From: Bacillus safensis
GTDB taxonomy: Bacteria > Bacillota > Bacilli > Bacillales > Bacillaceae
NCBI GenBank assembly: GCA_030159235.1
Contig: BSBG01000004.1
Span: forward strand, 301,389-365,388
Direction of reading: 5' to 3'
Length of the DNA: 64,000 bases
Below, one piece after another: positions 56,551-64,000 of the stretch. Each line of letters begins with the position of its first letter. The stretch's first letter is position 1. Position numbers and translations under genes: made by a program. The notes below the pieces were generated by a model. It made no database searches and was not told the DNA's origin. It was given only the letters and a program-made list of their open reading frames with translations.

Positions 56551-58494
56551 TTAGTTAGCAGAAGAACCTGCATCTTTTTCTTCGTTTGTTTTACCATAGA
56601 AATAATCCGATGGATTCACTGGTTTGAAATCAGATAATTTATGGAATCGAAGAAGATCCCTGTAGAGCACTTTATCTGAAAGACTTAACTGATTATCAAC
56701 ACGGGCTTTAATCGCCTCTGTCTGTTTATTTTGTTTCACCACTTTACCCGTCTTCGTATCATAGACAGTATTATCGACAAGTGTATATTTCGGTGTCACA
56801 TAGTTTCCATTACGGAAAGCAACGGTCTGATCATGCTTTTTAGAGAATAAATCTGTTCCAAAATTCACGAATTCATTTGAATCGATACCTTGTAAGTGAA
56901 GAAGCGTTGGCATTACATCTACTTCACCACCATACGTATGGTTCACGCCGCCCTGCTTACCAGGAATACGAATCATGAGTGGAACACGCTGATTTTGTGC
57001 ATTTTGGTAAGGCGTAATTTCTTTTCCTTGAATTTCACTCATTGCACGGTTATGGTTCTCAGAAATACCGTTATGGTCACCATATAACAAAATAACTGAG
57101 TCTTTATATAGACCTGATTTTTTCAAGTCTTTAAAGAATTGCTCTAATGACTCATCTAAATATCGTGCTGTCTGGAAATAGTTATCCACTGTTTTATCGC
57201 CAGTTGTTGCTTTAGCGATGGTCGCATCTTTTTCATCCAAATTAAATGGATAGTGATTTGTCAGTGTCATTAAGTGTGCATAAAATGGCTTTTTCATTGA
57301 TTCTAACATTGGAATGGATTCTTTGAAGAACGGTTTATCCTTCAGACCCATATTCACAAGGTTTTCTTCGTCCATGTTGTAATGGGAAGCATCGAAGAAT
57401 TGATCAATTCCCATATGTTTATAAATCGTGTCACGGTTCCAGAAAGATTTATAGTCTCCGTGAAGCACTGCACTCGTATAGCCTGCTTTTTGATCTAGGA
57501 TGGCAGGAAGTGATTGGAAGGTATTTTCACCTTTTGTCACAAACGCGGCTCCCTCTGGCAGACCAAACATACTATTGTCCATCATCAGCTCAGCATCAGA
57601 AGTTTTACCTTGACCAGTCTGATGGAAGAAGTTATCGAAATACGTAAAATCTTCTTTTCCATGAGCGAGTTTGTTTAAAAATGGTGTCACTTCTTCTCCA
57701 TTTAACTTGTAGTCAATTAAAAATGACTGGAAGCTCTCTAAATGGATTTTAATGATGTTTTTCCCTTTTGCTTTACCAAAATATTCTGCATTTGGCTTCG
57801 CATAGTGAGACGTCGTATAGTTCACAACATCCGTTAAATCATCACTGCTCGCATTAGCTACCTGTGTCGCATTTTGTGCTGTTTGAACACCGTCATAAAT
57901 CGCATAGTTATACAAACCTAAATATTTGACAATATACTTATGATCGAATGTTCTCGTTAATAATTCTGGACGATCCTTTTCAGCTAAATGAAGGTTAACA
58001 AAGAACAGACCTACACCAGCAGCCACAATCAGCAGTGCAAATGTCTTTTTCATTTGGAACTTCTTCACTTCTGGTCTCCAAATGACAATCGCAATCAAGA
58101 TAATAATATCAAGGAAGTACAAAAGGTCATGCGGCTTAATGCTAGCTAACACGCCGCCAGTCATTCCTCCCCCGAGATTGCCTGCTTGCTTCATTGTCGG
58201 GAAAGTCAAGAAATCATCAAAGAAACGATAATACGCTACATTGGCATATAAAAGTGCGGTCATAATAAAATCAATTACAATTAAAACAATGGCAGATTTA
58301 CGCCCCTTGAAAAAGAGAGCAAGTCCTAAAAACACAATGGCTGAACTGAATGGATTTAATAAGAGAAGACCCTCTTGAAAAGATCCTTTCACCCCTAAAT
58401 TAAAGTCCATTTTGTAGGCTGTGTACGATTTTGCCCAAAATAAAAGAACAGCCAAAACAAAAAAGCTATATTTGTTCGCAAATATTTTTTTCAT
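56551..58494 (-). CDS. Lipoteichoic acid synthase (LtaS/YfnI type)
   Basis: Polymerises glycerol-phosphate from phosphatidylglycerol onto lipid anchors. The 647-residue enzyme has five N-terminal membrane helices (1-170), a linker with VANA-S near 213-216 suited to signal peptidase cleavage, and a sulfatase-fold catalytic domain with Glu253 (HLESFQ), catalytic Thr298 (QGKTSDAEL) and the metal motif LLYGDHNG. B. subtilis has four such paralogues; I cannot say which this is. The gene feeds on the glucolipid supply that PgcA supports. Confidence 0.93.
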   Translation of the reverse strand: MKKIFANKYSFFVLAVLLFWAKSYTAYKMDFNLGVKGSFQEGLLLLNPFSSAIVFLGLALFFKGRKSAIVLIVIDFIMTALLYANVAYYRFFDDFLTFPTMKQAGNLGGGMTGGVLASIKPHDLLYFLDIIILIAIVIWRPEVKKFQMKKTFALLIVAAGVGLFFVNLHLAEKDRPELLTRTFDHKYIVKYLGLYNYAIYDGVQTAQNATQVANASSDDLTDVVNYTTSHYAKPNAEYFGKAKGKNIIKIHLESFQSFLIDYKLNGEEVTPFLNKLAHGKEDFTYFDNFFHQTGQGKTSDAELMMDNSMFGLPEGAAFVTKGENTFQSLPAILDQKAGYTSAVLHGDYKSFWNRDTIYKHMGIDQFFDASHYNMDEENLVNMGLKDKPFFKESIPMLESMKKPFYAHLMTLTNHYPFNLDEKDATIAKATTGDKTVDNYFQTARYLDESLEQFFKDLKKSGLYKDSVILLYGDHNGISENHNRAMSEIQGKEITPYQNAQNQRVPLMIRIPGKQGGVNHTYGGEVDVMPTLLHLQGIDSNEFVNFGTDLFSKKHDQTVAFRNGNYVTPKYTLVDNTVYDTKTGKVVKQNKQTEAIKARVDNQLSLSDKVLYRDLLRFHKLSDFKPVNPSDYFYGKTNEEKDAGSSAN

Positions 58495-59034
58495 AAAACC
58501 TCTTCTTTCTTATTTTCGATCTGATATAAGTGAAATCATAAAAAATTTACATTCATTTTGCAAATGTAAATCTTCTGCACCAAGCATTCCGATGATCTGT
58601 CAATGCCGGTACCATGTACTCCTTTAATATAACGAATGAGAAGCATCATAAGTTTCAAAAAAAATACGAGTAAATAAAAGGAAAAATATCCATTTACATT
58701 AAATTTACTTACACTTCAAGTTTCAGTGAATGAAGAAGGTTTTGTAAATCACTCAGTATTACTTTACTTTTTTCATCTGAGCGTGTCAAAGTAATTATAA
58801 AGAAAAGGAAGAATCGCCTAGGCTTTTCGACTCACTTACCCAAATTTATACAAAATTCGATTCCTGCTTCTTTTATTGTGACTTAACCTCCAGCAATCCA
58901 TGTAACCGCCTAAAAAACAGTTTTAAACAAAAAAGGCTTGATTTCTCCTACTGATATGCGGTGTGATAAAGATATAGATTTTGATTATATCATCTCTATG
59001 ATCATGACAAAAACTCAGGGCTGGAGGACATCAC
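58495..59034. other. 540-bp spacer upstream of the LTA synthase gene
   Basis: No gene. Two stretches (58549-58564 and 58692-58707 on the plus strand) read TTTACA-N5-TTTGCA and TTTACA-N5-TTTACT, i.e. 11-bp periodic direct repeats like PhoP boxes. Also TTTACATT / AATGTAAA forms a hairpin with a T run on the minus strand. An untested hint of phosphate control. The right end is the promoter area of the plus-strand DUF2262 gene. Confidence 0.35.
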
Positions 59035-59838
59035 ATGAAAATTAACAAACAAATAAACACATTTAATGAAAGATTTTCGGAAGATATCGTCAACATCATA
59101 GCTGTCACAGGACCTTCTGGCGTAGGCGCAGGGAAAGCAGGACAGGAGTCTCTTTGGACCGCCTCTATTCCACTGATTGCCTGGAAGGAAAACGGCCACA
59201 TCACAACCGAAACGATAAGGCTCTGCTGGTTAACAGATGACGAAGGATTAAGGGAAAAGCAGACACAATTACATAAAGAGTCAATCGTTTCACTTCAGGT
59301 TCGAAAGGGCGAAAGAGAATTCATGCTTGTATCATTGAGTGATGTAGATACAACTGATCAAGAGCTTCAAGATATCTTAGAAGAAGCCCAAAAACCAGTC
59401 TTTTATCATGATGACACACTTGGCAGCTTTGAATTAGTGAAAGGACTAGATTTATTTGAAAAGACGATCCAATGGAGCAATCAAGAGTGCCTGCTCTACT
59501 TCAACCTCGAAGAAGAGGAAAAAATAAATGACTCTCTACAGACAGCAAACAAACTCATACGAGAACAGGCAAAATGGGATTCTTCTATTAAATCATTTGC
59601 CGCAAATCAGCTGATTGATCTAGCAAAAGACTGGCAGGAACAAGACGAATCTGCTGAAGAACAAGAAGACCTAACACTGGATCAATTTATGGACCGCATG
59701 TCATTTGAAAGCCTGCATGTTTACCCTGATGGAGAGTTTGAAGTCTACTGCCATGATGGTGATTTATTTTGGGGACATGTCATTATTGTCACAGGAAATA
59801 TAAATGGCACATTTCAAGATGCACACATTGCAGGCTAA
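59035..59838 (+). CDS. DUF2262-domain protein
   Basis: A 267-residue soluble acidic protein. The C-terminal half (about 120-265) matches the DUF2262 pattern: DTLGSFELVKGLDLFEKTIQW, AANQLIDLAKDWQE, and a final GDLFWGHVIIVTGN. GGAGGAC precedes ATG 59035. Function unknown. Forms a pair with the DUF1963 gene 19 bp downstream. Confidence 0.7.
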   Translation: MKINKQINTFNERFSEDIVNIIAVTGPSGVGAGKAGQESLWTASIPLIAWKENGHITTETIRLCWLTDDEGLREKQTQLHKESIVSLQVRKGEREFMLVSLSDVDTTDQELQDILEEAQKPVFYHDDTLGSFELVKGLDLFEKTIQWSNQECLLYFNLEEEEKINDSLQTANKLIREQAKWDSSIKSFAANQLIDLAKDWQEQDESAEEQEDLTLDQFMDRMSFESLHVYPDGEFEVYCHDGDLFWGHVIIVTGNINGTFQDAHIAG

Positions 59839-59857
59839 AGGCTGGAGGGATTAATTA

Positions 59858-60547
59858 ATGGAGATCAAAGCTTTTCAAGAATTAAATCAAATTGGGAAAA
59901 CGCCCGTCATCGCCAAAATTGGCGGCTTCCGTCCTGATCCAGCTGTGCACAGCTGGTTTGCCGGCCATTTTTTCATCGATCCTGATCAAGGCTGGCCGAC
60001 AGATCAAGATGGGGCCATGATTCCAGTTTTACAAATTTATTTACCTGAAGTACCAGGAGGAATAAACGGCTTCAATCAATGTAAGATGATTCAAATTTTT
60101 CTCAATCAGAAAGAACTTCCGATTGATATCACCAAAAACGGTGAAGGATGGAAGCTCATTGAATATTCGACACTCGATGGTTTAGAAGTAGCTGAGACTC
60201 CTGAAGAAGTGAGAGGGCTCAAACCCTTCCAAATCCAATGGAACGAAAGTGAGCAAAAGGACTTCCCTTGCTGGGAAGAAGCCTGGTCATATGTAGATTT
60301 ATCAGAAGTAAACGAAAATGAAGAAGCGACAGACCTCTTCTTTAACCAATACACAAATTATTCGTTCACAAAAATCGGTGGATATGGGGCTTATATTCAA
60401 TCCCCGCCCCATCAACAATCAGGCGAATTCATGCTGCAAATCGCCTCAGAAGAAAAACCTCGTTTTATGATTGGCGATAACGGCACGATGTATTTCTATT
60501 ACGACAAAGAAATAAACGAATGGTTTATGCACTGGGATTGTTTTTAA
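59858..60547 (+). CDS. YwqG-like DUF1963 protein
   Basis: A 229-residue DUF1963 protein: KIGGFRPDP near the start, FTKIGGYGAYIQSPPHQ and the closing IGDNGTMYFYYD. Its homologue YwqG lies beside an LXG toxin operon in B. subtilis, and such proteins are often found with toxin-immunity loci; no toxin is seen here. TGGAGGG precedes ATG 59858. Confidence 0.75.
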   Translation: MEIKAFQELNQIGKTPVIAKIGGFRPDPAVHSWFAGHFFIDPDQGWPTDQDGAMIPVLQIYLPEVPGGINGFNQCKMIQIFLNQKELPIDITKNGEGWKLIEYSTLDGLEVAETPEEVRGLKPFQIQWNESEQKDFPCWEEAWSYVDLSEVNENEEATDLFFNQYTNYSFTKIGGYGAYIQSPPHQQSGEFMLQIASEEKPRFMIGDNGTMYFYYDKEINEWFMHWDCF

Positions 60548-60614
60548 TTGTATGTCAACTTAAGGTAACGAACGTAAATTACTGCAAGCATTACAACGTG
60601 CCATGTAAACTGAA

Positions 60615-60648
60615 AAAAGAGCCACACTTTCCTGTGGCTCTTTTTATA
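60615..60648 (+). terminator. Terminator of the DUF2262-DUF1963 pair
   Basis: AAAAGAGCCACA / TGTGGCTCTTTTT around a 6-base loop. Confidence 0.85.
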
Positions 60649-60748
60649 TCAATTGAATGTTCCTTTTGAAGAAAACAATTGACGCCTGGACAACTCACCC
60701 CGTATATTATGTATAAATCCATCTTTCTCAAAGAAAAGGGGGCCTCAC

Positions 60749-60946
60749 ATGCGCTTGTTTAAGAACTGGAGAAAAAAGCAACCTGCACAGCAGTTCACTA
60801 CAGAAAAGCAAGAAGACAGCATCCCAATCAACTTCTCCACACTTCCCTTTGGCACAGACACCTTAGATGATTTTCTGTTCAACCTAGACCTGACCTCCAA
60901 GCTCACAGATCCCTATAAAGAAACAGATACGAACAAACAAACCTAG
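60749..60946 (+). CDS. Small hypothetical protein, 65 residues
   Basis: Basic start (MRLFKNWRKKQ) then an acidic, Asp/Leu-rich middle (FGTDTLDDFLFNLDLTSKLTD). No homologue recognised. Clear GGGGG site six bases before ATG 60749 and a terminator just after, so a real small gene is likely. Confidence 0.65.
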   Translation: MRLFKNWRKKQPAQQFTTEKQEDSIPINFSTLPFGTDTLDDFLFNLDLTSKLTDPYKETDTNKQT

Positions 60947-60959
60947 ACCTTCCGAAAAT

Positions 60960-60988
60960 TCTCATCCAATTTTGGATGATTTTTTTAT
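60960..60988 (+). terminator. Terminator after the small gene
   Basis: CATCCAA / TTGGATG around a 2-base loop followed by seven T residues. Confidence 0.8.
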
Positions 60989-61010
60989 ACTCAATGAAAG
61001 GTGTATTCAA

Positions 61011-61545
61011 ATGAAAACATATTATATCGTCAGACACTGTCAAGCAGATGGACAAGCGAAAGATGCCGCATTAACGCCACAAGGCATCGCTCAATCTCAT
61101 GAATTGGCACAGTTTTTTTCCAGCATTCACCTCAATCAGATCATCTCCAGTCCCTATAAACGAGCAATCCAAACCACTGAGCCCCTTGCCTATGCAAAAC
61201 AGCTAGAGATAAAAATCGATGAGCGCCTCTCTGAACGTGTGTTAAGCAGCAAACCAATAGACAATTGGTATGAGAAACTAAAGCTGAGATTTACATATGA
61301 CCTATGAGGGCGGGGAATCGAGCCAAGAAGCCATGAATCGTATTGTAGAAGCACTCCATGAACAAATAAAATTAGAAAAAGATCATACTCTATTCGCCAC
61401 CCATGGCAATATCATGAGCCTGCTTCTTAAACACGCCGATCCAACGATTGGATTCGAGGAGTGGGAGAAATTAAGCAATCCAGATGTCTATATCCTGAGA
61501 TATTTTAATCCAGATCATATAGAAACAAAACGAATATGGCAATAA
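61011..61545 (+). pseudogene. Histidine phosphatase-family gene with a frameshift
   Basis: The first 99 codons encode a phosphoglycerate-mutase-type fold with the RHG-like catalytic triad start YIVRHCQADG and ISSPYKRAIQTTE. The frame then ends at TGA 61305-61307. The missing half continues in another frame (TYEGGESSQEAMNRI..., with the second catalytic His in FATHGNIMSLLLKH) to 61545. The two frames overlap at 61297-61307, and the EGGES motif that normally follows is in the second frame. Either a real decay, a sequencing error, or less likely programmed frameshifting. ATG 61011 follows AAAGGTG. Confidence 0.8.
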
Positions 61546-61577
61546 AAAAACGGCAGAATGAATTCTGTCGTTTTCTC
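61546..61577. terminator. Bidirectional terminator
   Basis: AAAACGGCAGAAT-ga-ATTCTGTCGTTTT, a long stem between convergent genes. Confidence 0.85.
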
Positions 61578-61579
61578 AT

Positions 61580-62287
61580 CTATTGCTGAAAATAAAAGGC
61601 CTCTACCCACTCATACGGCTTCTTACGCTCCGCACACCATTTCATAAAACCTCTTGTCTCCGTCTTCTGAAACGCCATCCAGTCTGTTAAAAGCTGACCA
61701 TAATAAGCTGCTTGTTTTTGAACATTGGTACGAGTCCTTACATCTTGGATCAGCATCATCACATCTTCAATACCTTGAATTCTCTCCTGATCCTTCTCAT
61801 AGGTGCTTAAATAAAGATCTTCATGTATATGATGAAACGAATACCACAAGGCCGATAAATAGGTTTCACAAATTTGAACGATCACACGCTGCTCCTTGCT
61901 GCCCCCAAGCTCTAGTGCCTTCAATAAATAGGGCAGCCCCTCTCCCTGATGCACAAACAAACCTTGCCAGCGATACGGCCTCACATCCAATGGATCAACA
62001 TTCTCCCACGTTTGAAGAACAGGTTGTACCACCCCATTTACCAACGGATACACAAGCACATGATAACCATCCTCAAACCGTTCAATCCACTCAAACAACC
62101 AAGCAACAAATATACGCTGTACTTCAAAATCATTCTCTCTCATCTCTTCAATAAAGGCCTGAAGAACTTTTAACGCATCTTTACGCAAGCCCTGTTCTTT
62201 TCTCACACAGTACTGTCTAAAAAGTGGATAATCCTTTGAGCCCTCATCTTGAATGATGGTCTGCAATATCGTCTTCGTTTGCAACAT
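61580..62287 (-). CDS. Hypothetical helical protein, 235 residues
   Basis: Mostly alpha-helical, with many aromatic and charged residues (IFVAWLFEWIERFEDGYHVLVYPL; QAAYYGQLLTDWMAFQK). HEAT-like helix pairs are possible. No family recognised. GAGGCGG precedes ATG 62287. Confidence 0.65.
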   Translation of the reverse strand: MLQTKTILQTIIQDEGSKDYPLFRQYCVRKEQGLRKDALKVLQAFIEEMRENDFEVQRIFVAWLFEWIERFEDGYHVLVYPLVNGVVQPVLQTWENVDPLDVRPYRWQGLFVHQGEGLPYLLKALELGGSKEQRVIVQICETYLSALWYSFHHIHEDLYLSTYEKDQERIQGIEDVMMLIQDVRTRTNVQKQAAYYGQLLTDWMAFQKTETRGFMKWCAERKKPYEWVEAFYFQQ

Positions 62288-62349
62288 AACAACGCCGCCT
62301 CTTTACATTTTTATATCTATTTGTCTTTCTAATTTAAAGGTAAGCAGTT

Positions 62350-63144
62350 TTACATCCATTCTTTTCTGTGGTCATGAATAAATTGAATGTCTTTTTGATA
62401 ATGTGTGAGATGTCCTTCGTGAATCATGTTTTCAAAAGCGATATTCCCCTCACTCGCTTTTCGTTTCATGTACTGACATAACCCTTCTAAACGCAGCAAC
62501 ACCATATCCAAATAATCTTCTGCTATTTCCTCACCATAAGATTCAAAAAACAGTTTCACTCTATGCTTTATATGATCTGCATGTTCTAATGAATGATAAT
62601 TTACGACCTCCCCTGTTTCAGTGCGAAAAAATCTACTGAGAGGCACACATGTATAAAGCGTATAGGCGATATCCCAAAGCCTCGGGCCAGGAGCTGCTAC
62701 ATCAAAATCAATGATTCCTACTGGTTTTTCGTGATTGAAAATAATATTGTACATAGCAAAATCATTATGGCACACAACCTCTACATTGTTCGGTGTATTG
62801 TCCATTCGTTCCCAATCATCTGAAATGGGGAAGTCACGAACGGCATCGTGATAAAGTCTCAGCATATTCGCTATTTCTTTTAGTACATCGTGAGAACACA
62901 TATATTCTTTTAAGGGATCATGACCGGCCACACCTTCAATAAAGGACAAGATCTCTCTACCTTTTTCATCAACTCCTAAAAACTTTGGAGCATAGGAAAA
63001 ATTCTTTTTCTCTAAATGCTTTAGCAGCTTCTGTATGTTAATATTGTCTGACTTTACTTCTCGGCGAACCGTATCTCCAGAACGATATACGTTTGAGACA
63101 TTCCCTCCTGTCAGTAATGCTTCATTGTCGTATTGATTTTTCAT
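62350..63144 (-). CDS. Aminoglycoside phosphotransferase-like kinase
   Basis: A 264-residue protein of the APH/choline-kinase fold: nucleotide loop NVSNVYRSGDTVRR, catalytic loop EVVCHNDFAMYNIIF (HNDFxxxN), metal motif GIIDFDVAAPGPRLWDIAY. It may phosphorylate a small molecule; antibiotic resistance cannot be concluded. Start ATG 63144 follows AGGGGGA; the frame to 63171 is not needed. Confidence 0.8.
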   Translation of the reverse strand: MKNQYDNEALLTGGNVSNVYRSGDTVRREVKSDNINIQKLLKHLEKKNFSYAPKFLGVDEKGREILSFIEGVAGHDPLKEYMCSHDVLKEIANMLRLYHDAVRDFPISDDWERMDNTPNNVEVVCHNDFAMYNIIFNHEKPVGIIDFDVAAPGPRLWDIAYTLYTCVPLSRFFRTETGEVVNYHSLEHADHIKHRVKLFFESYGEEIAEDYLDMVLLRLEGLCQYMKRKASEGNIAFENMIHEGHLTHYQKDIQFIHDHRKEWM

Positions 63145-63392
63145 AAAAATCCCCCTATAGCTGGGGCACAATGATGATGTCAGCTAAAGTTGTGTTTGCC
63201 CACAAAGATAAATTTAGTTATACAAAGAAAGATAGCTACATCTTTCTTTGGGGTGAGTTGCACCATTTTGTTTCCCTTACGCAACTAAATGTATTTTATC
63301 AAATGATGTGAATCATCTAAAGGTTTATTCTGATAAAAGGAATGACATGTTCTCTATTTTCTAATAGGTTTATATGTTATATCTAAAAACAC
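63145..63392. other. Spacer before the tRNA cluster end
   Basis: About 250 bases without a gene. A small stem AAGAAAGAT / ATCTTTCTT lies near 63226-63250. Otherwise nothing recognised. Confidence 0.4.
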
Positions 63393-63422
63393 AAAAAAAC
63401 ACTTCACCATAATGGGAAGCGT
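63393..63422 (-). terminator. Terminator of the tRNA cluster
   Basis: ACGCTTC / GAAGTGT stem (one G-U pair) with TTTTTTT on the minus strand, about 45 bases past the last tRNA. Confidence 0.75.
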
Positions 63423-63464
63423 TAGATTGACGGATAAAATACCGTTTATAAAAATTTTAATAGA

Positions 63465-63546
63465 TACCGGTGGCCGGGGTCGAACCGGCACTCCGTGAGG
63501 AACACGATTTTGAGTCGTGCGCGTCTGCCAATTCCGCCACACCGGC
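63465..63546 (-). tRNA. tRNA-Leu (CAA)
   Basis: 82-nt cloverleaf with the long variable arm of leucine tRNAs; acceptor GCCGGTG / CACCGGT, anticodon loop CTCAAAA (anticodon CAA), T-loop GTTCGACC. CCA is not encoded. It is the last gene of the cluster. Confidence 0.96.
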
Positions 63547-63583
63547 ATGATCATTAAAGAGCGCAACTTATATTAAAAAACAA

Positions 63584-63672
63584 TGGTGCCGAGGGCCGGA
63601 CTTGAACCGGCACGGTAGTCACCTACCGCAGGATTTTAAGTCCTGTGTGTCTGCCAATTCCACCACCCCGGC
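63584..63672 (-). tRNA. tRNA-Leu (UAA)
   Basis: 89 nt including encoded CCA; acceptor GCCGGGG / CCTCGGC, anticodon loop CTTAAAA (anticodon TAA), long variable arm. A plausible substrate of TrmL encoded at 41.6-42.1 kb. Confidence 0.97.
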
Positions 63673-63685
63673 AGTCTTTTCAAAA

Positions 63686-63756
<71 letters not shown>

Positions 63757-63761
63757 ATTAT

Positions 63762-63836
63762 TGGAGCGGAAGACGGGATTCGAACCCGCGACCCCCACCT
63801 TGGCAAGGTGGTGTTCTACCACTGAACTACTTCCGC
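63762..63836 (-). tRNA. tRNA-Gly (GCC)
   Basis: 75 nt including encoded CCA; acceptor GCGGAAG / CTTCCGC, anticodon loop TTGCCAA (anticodon GCC). Confidence 0.97.
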
Positions 63837-63843
63837 ACATCAA

Positions 63844-63915
63844 CTGGGCTAGCTGGATTCGAACCAACGCATGACGGAGTCAAAGTCCGTTGCCTTACCG
63901 CTTGGCTATAGCCCA
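63844..63915 (-). tRNA. tRNA-Gln (UUG)
   Basis: 72-nt cloverleaf; acceptor TGGGCTA / TAGCCCA, anticodon loop CTTTGAC (anticodon TTG). CCA not encoded. Confidence 0.97.
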
Positions 63916-63924
63916 ATAATAAAA

Positions 63925-64000
63925 TGGGGCGATTGATGGGAATCGAACCCACGAGTGCCAGAGCCACAATCTGGTGCGTTAACCACTTCGCCACAACCGC
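63925..64000 (-). tRNA. tRNA-His (GUG)
   Basis: 76 nt including encoded CCA, ending exactly at the window edge; acceptor GCGGTTG / CAATCGC, anticodon loop TTGTGGC (anticodon GTG). The order His-Gln-Gly-Cys-Leu-Leu equals the 3' end of the B. subtilis trnD cluster, implying an rRNA operon to the right. Confidence 0.96.

Noticed and set aside
61290..61310. Programmed ribosomal frameshift in the phosphatase gene
   Set aside because: No slippery heptamer or downstream pseudoknot is evident and the family is normally one frame, so mutation or error is more likely.
61654..62154. 166-codon plus-strand frame inside the hypothetical gene at 61580-62287
   Set aside because: No ribosome binding site and a Ser/His/Pro-rich composition typical of antisense reading; the minus-strand gene has a proper start.

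Overview
The window looks like a stretch of chromosome from the Bacillus pumilus group (B. pumilus, B. safensis, B. altitudinis and relatives). Most of it is co-linear, in inverted orientation, with the B. subtilis yhbA-yhcZ/yhdC region: prkA, yhbH, yhbJ, yhcA-C, cspB, yhcK/M/N/Q, yhcR-S-T-U-W-X, glpPFKD, pgcA, yhcYZ, yhdB and yhdC. The right end carries the last six tRNAs of what is trnD in B. subtilis (His-Gln-Gly-Cys-Leu-Leu), so an rRNA operon (rrnD) probably lies just beyond base 64000. There is no phage, plasmid, transposase or CRISPR array. Species assignment is inference from gene content and order.

Layout. 0-8 kb: the 3' end of nsrR, a KatX-type catalase under a near-perfect PerR box, yhdC/yhdB, a GNAT protein, the YhcZ/YhcY two-component system and phosphoglucomutase PgcA, followed by a duplicated intergenic repeat. 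8-13 kb: glycerol catabolism (glpD, glpK, glpF, glpP), with two leader terminators of the GlpP-antitermination kind and a cre site on the glpFK promoter. 13-18 kb: a class III aminotransferase, a PucR-type regulator, an AEC transporter, a VOC protein and a small secreted protein. 18-34 kb: amidohydrolase, phosphatase, pseudouridine synthase, sortase and cell-wall nuclease genes, a very large CheB-like/CheR/PAS/histidine kinase fusion, several sporulation-type proteins, a diguanylate cyclase and cspB. 34-44 kb: the yhcABC/yhbJ efflux cluster, prkA-yhbH, trmL, yhbB, queG and two candidate micro-ORFs.

45-50 kb holds the most unusual locus. A 70-residue hydrophobic peptide with two cysteines is followed by a hairpin, an ABC ATPase, an ABC permease, a membrane M50-type metalloprotease with an N-terminal PqqD/RRE-like domain, and a small two-helix membrane protein. 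A lipoprotein gene lies just downstream, behind a terminator. This reads as a peptide maturation, export and immunity cassette (bacteriocin or signal peptide) without a radical SAM enzyme, and I cannot assign it to a named family.

50-56 kb is a sulfur block: ssuBACD for aliphatic sulfonates, divergent from metY. Two related, terminator-bearing leaders lie in tandem upstream of ssuB, with a small FbpB-like gene between them. 56-63 kb is accessory: a signal peptidase next to an LTA synthase, DUF2262 and DUF1963 proteins, small unknowns, a histidine phosphatase gene broken by a frameshift, and an aminoglycoside-phosphotransferase-like kinase. Throughout, start codons were chosen by ribosome binding site and family length, so several genes begin inside longer open frames.
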